A stretch of DNA of 64,000 nucleotides, from NCBI GenBank assembly GCA_032716605.1, contig CM064572.1, positions 45,620,563-45,684,562 of the forward strand. The letters run 5' to 3'. This document shows positions 63,998 through 64,000 of the stretch, piece after piece. The notes under the pieces are model-generated. The model did not search any database. It was not told the origin of the DNA and worked only from the letters and a program-made list of their open reading frames with translations. The DNA is from Paralithodes platypus (Eukaryota; Arthropoda; Malacostraca; Decapoda; Lithodidae). The position numbers were made by a program, and so were the translations under genes. The stretch's first letter is position 1. Each line of letters opens with the position of its first letter.

Positions 63998-64000
63998 ACA

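Overview
This is eukaryotic, repeat-dominated DNA. It has long (TA)n, (GA/CT)n and (CA/GT)n microsatellites, many nested transposable elements, and no open reading frame that I can assign to a host gene. The mix (Jockey-like and CR1-like LINEs, a LINE with a C-terminal nuclease-type region, Penelope-like elements with GIY-YIG, an unusual Gypsy lineage, tRNA-derived SINEs, Helitron, Tc1/mariner and piggyBac-type MITEs) best fits an invertebrate, most likely a decapod crustacean. That assignment is inference.

Layout. 1-1720 is a TGACC/GGTCA-rich dispersed repeat, and an opposite-orientation copy ends the window (60870-63915). 2100-4280 is mostly microsatellite. 4290-6880 (-) is a broken LINE with reverse transcriptase, a Cys/His knuckle and a nuclease-like C terminus. 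7630-13616 is a field of short TTAA-flanked elements with a solo LTR (10162-11952). 13680-17558 (+) is a decayed Jockey-like LINE split by a pogo/Tigger-like element; a second copy lies at 29222-31975 (-). 17778-25004 is largely unassigned and holds two MITE-2 copies and two unrecognised basic, Pro-rich ORFs. 25056-25574 is a fold-back element made from a Tc1/mariner transposase 3' end. 28070-28960 and 43400-45910 hold Penelope-like fragments. 35594-36060 is a short Helitron inside a MITE. 37338-38350 (-) is a CR1/Jockey-type RT fragment. 41263-42833 is a nest of TTAA elements inside one another.

The main element is a nearly complete LTR retrotransposon at 46748-56818, flanked by the 4-bp duplication ATCT. 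Its domains are Gypsy-type, but their order is gag-protease-integrase-RT-RNase H. Integrase precedes RT, as in Copia, and the integrase C terminus and RT share one open frame. This matches the Gmr1-like group of Gypsy elements. A solo LTR of the same family (50774-52566, duplication CTGC) sits inside the integrase. Two more solo LTRs occur at 10162-11952 (duplication ATAT) and 56972-59443 (-, duplication CCTT).

All elements carrying coding sequence look inactive: frameshifts, stops, truncations and nested insertions are visible. The value of the window lies in insertion history. Paralogous empty sites within the window fix several target sites exactly: TTAA for four MITE families, A|T for the Helitron, TA for the pogo-like element, and 4 bp for the LTR family.
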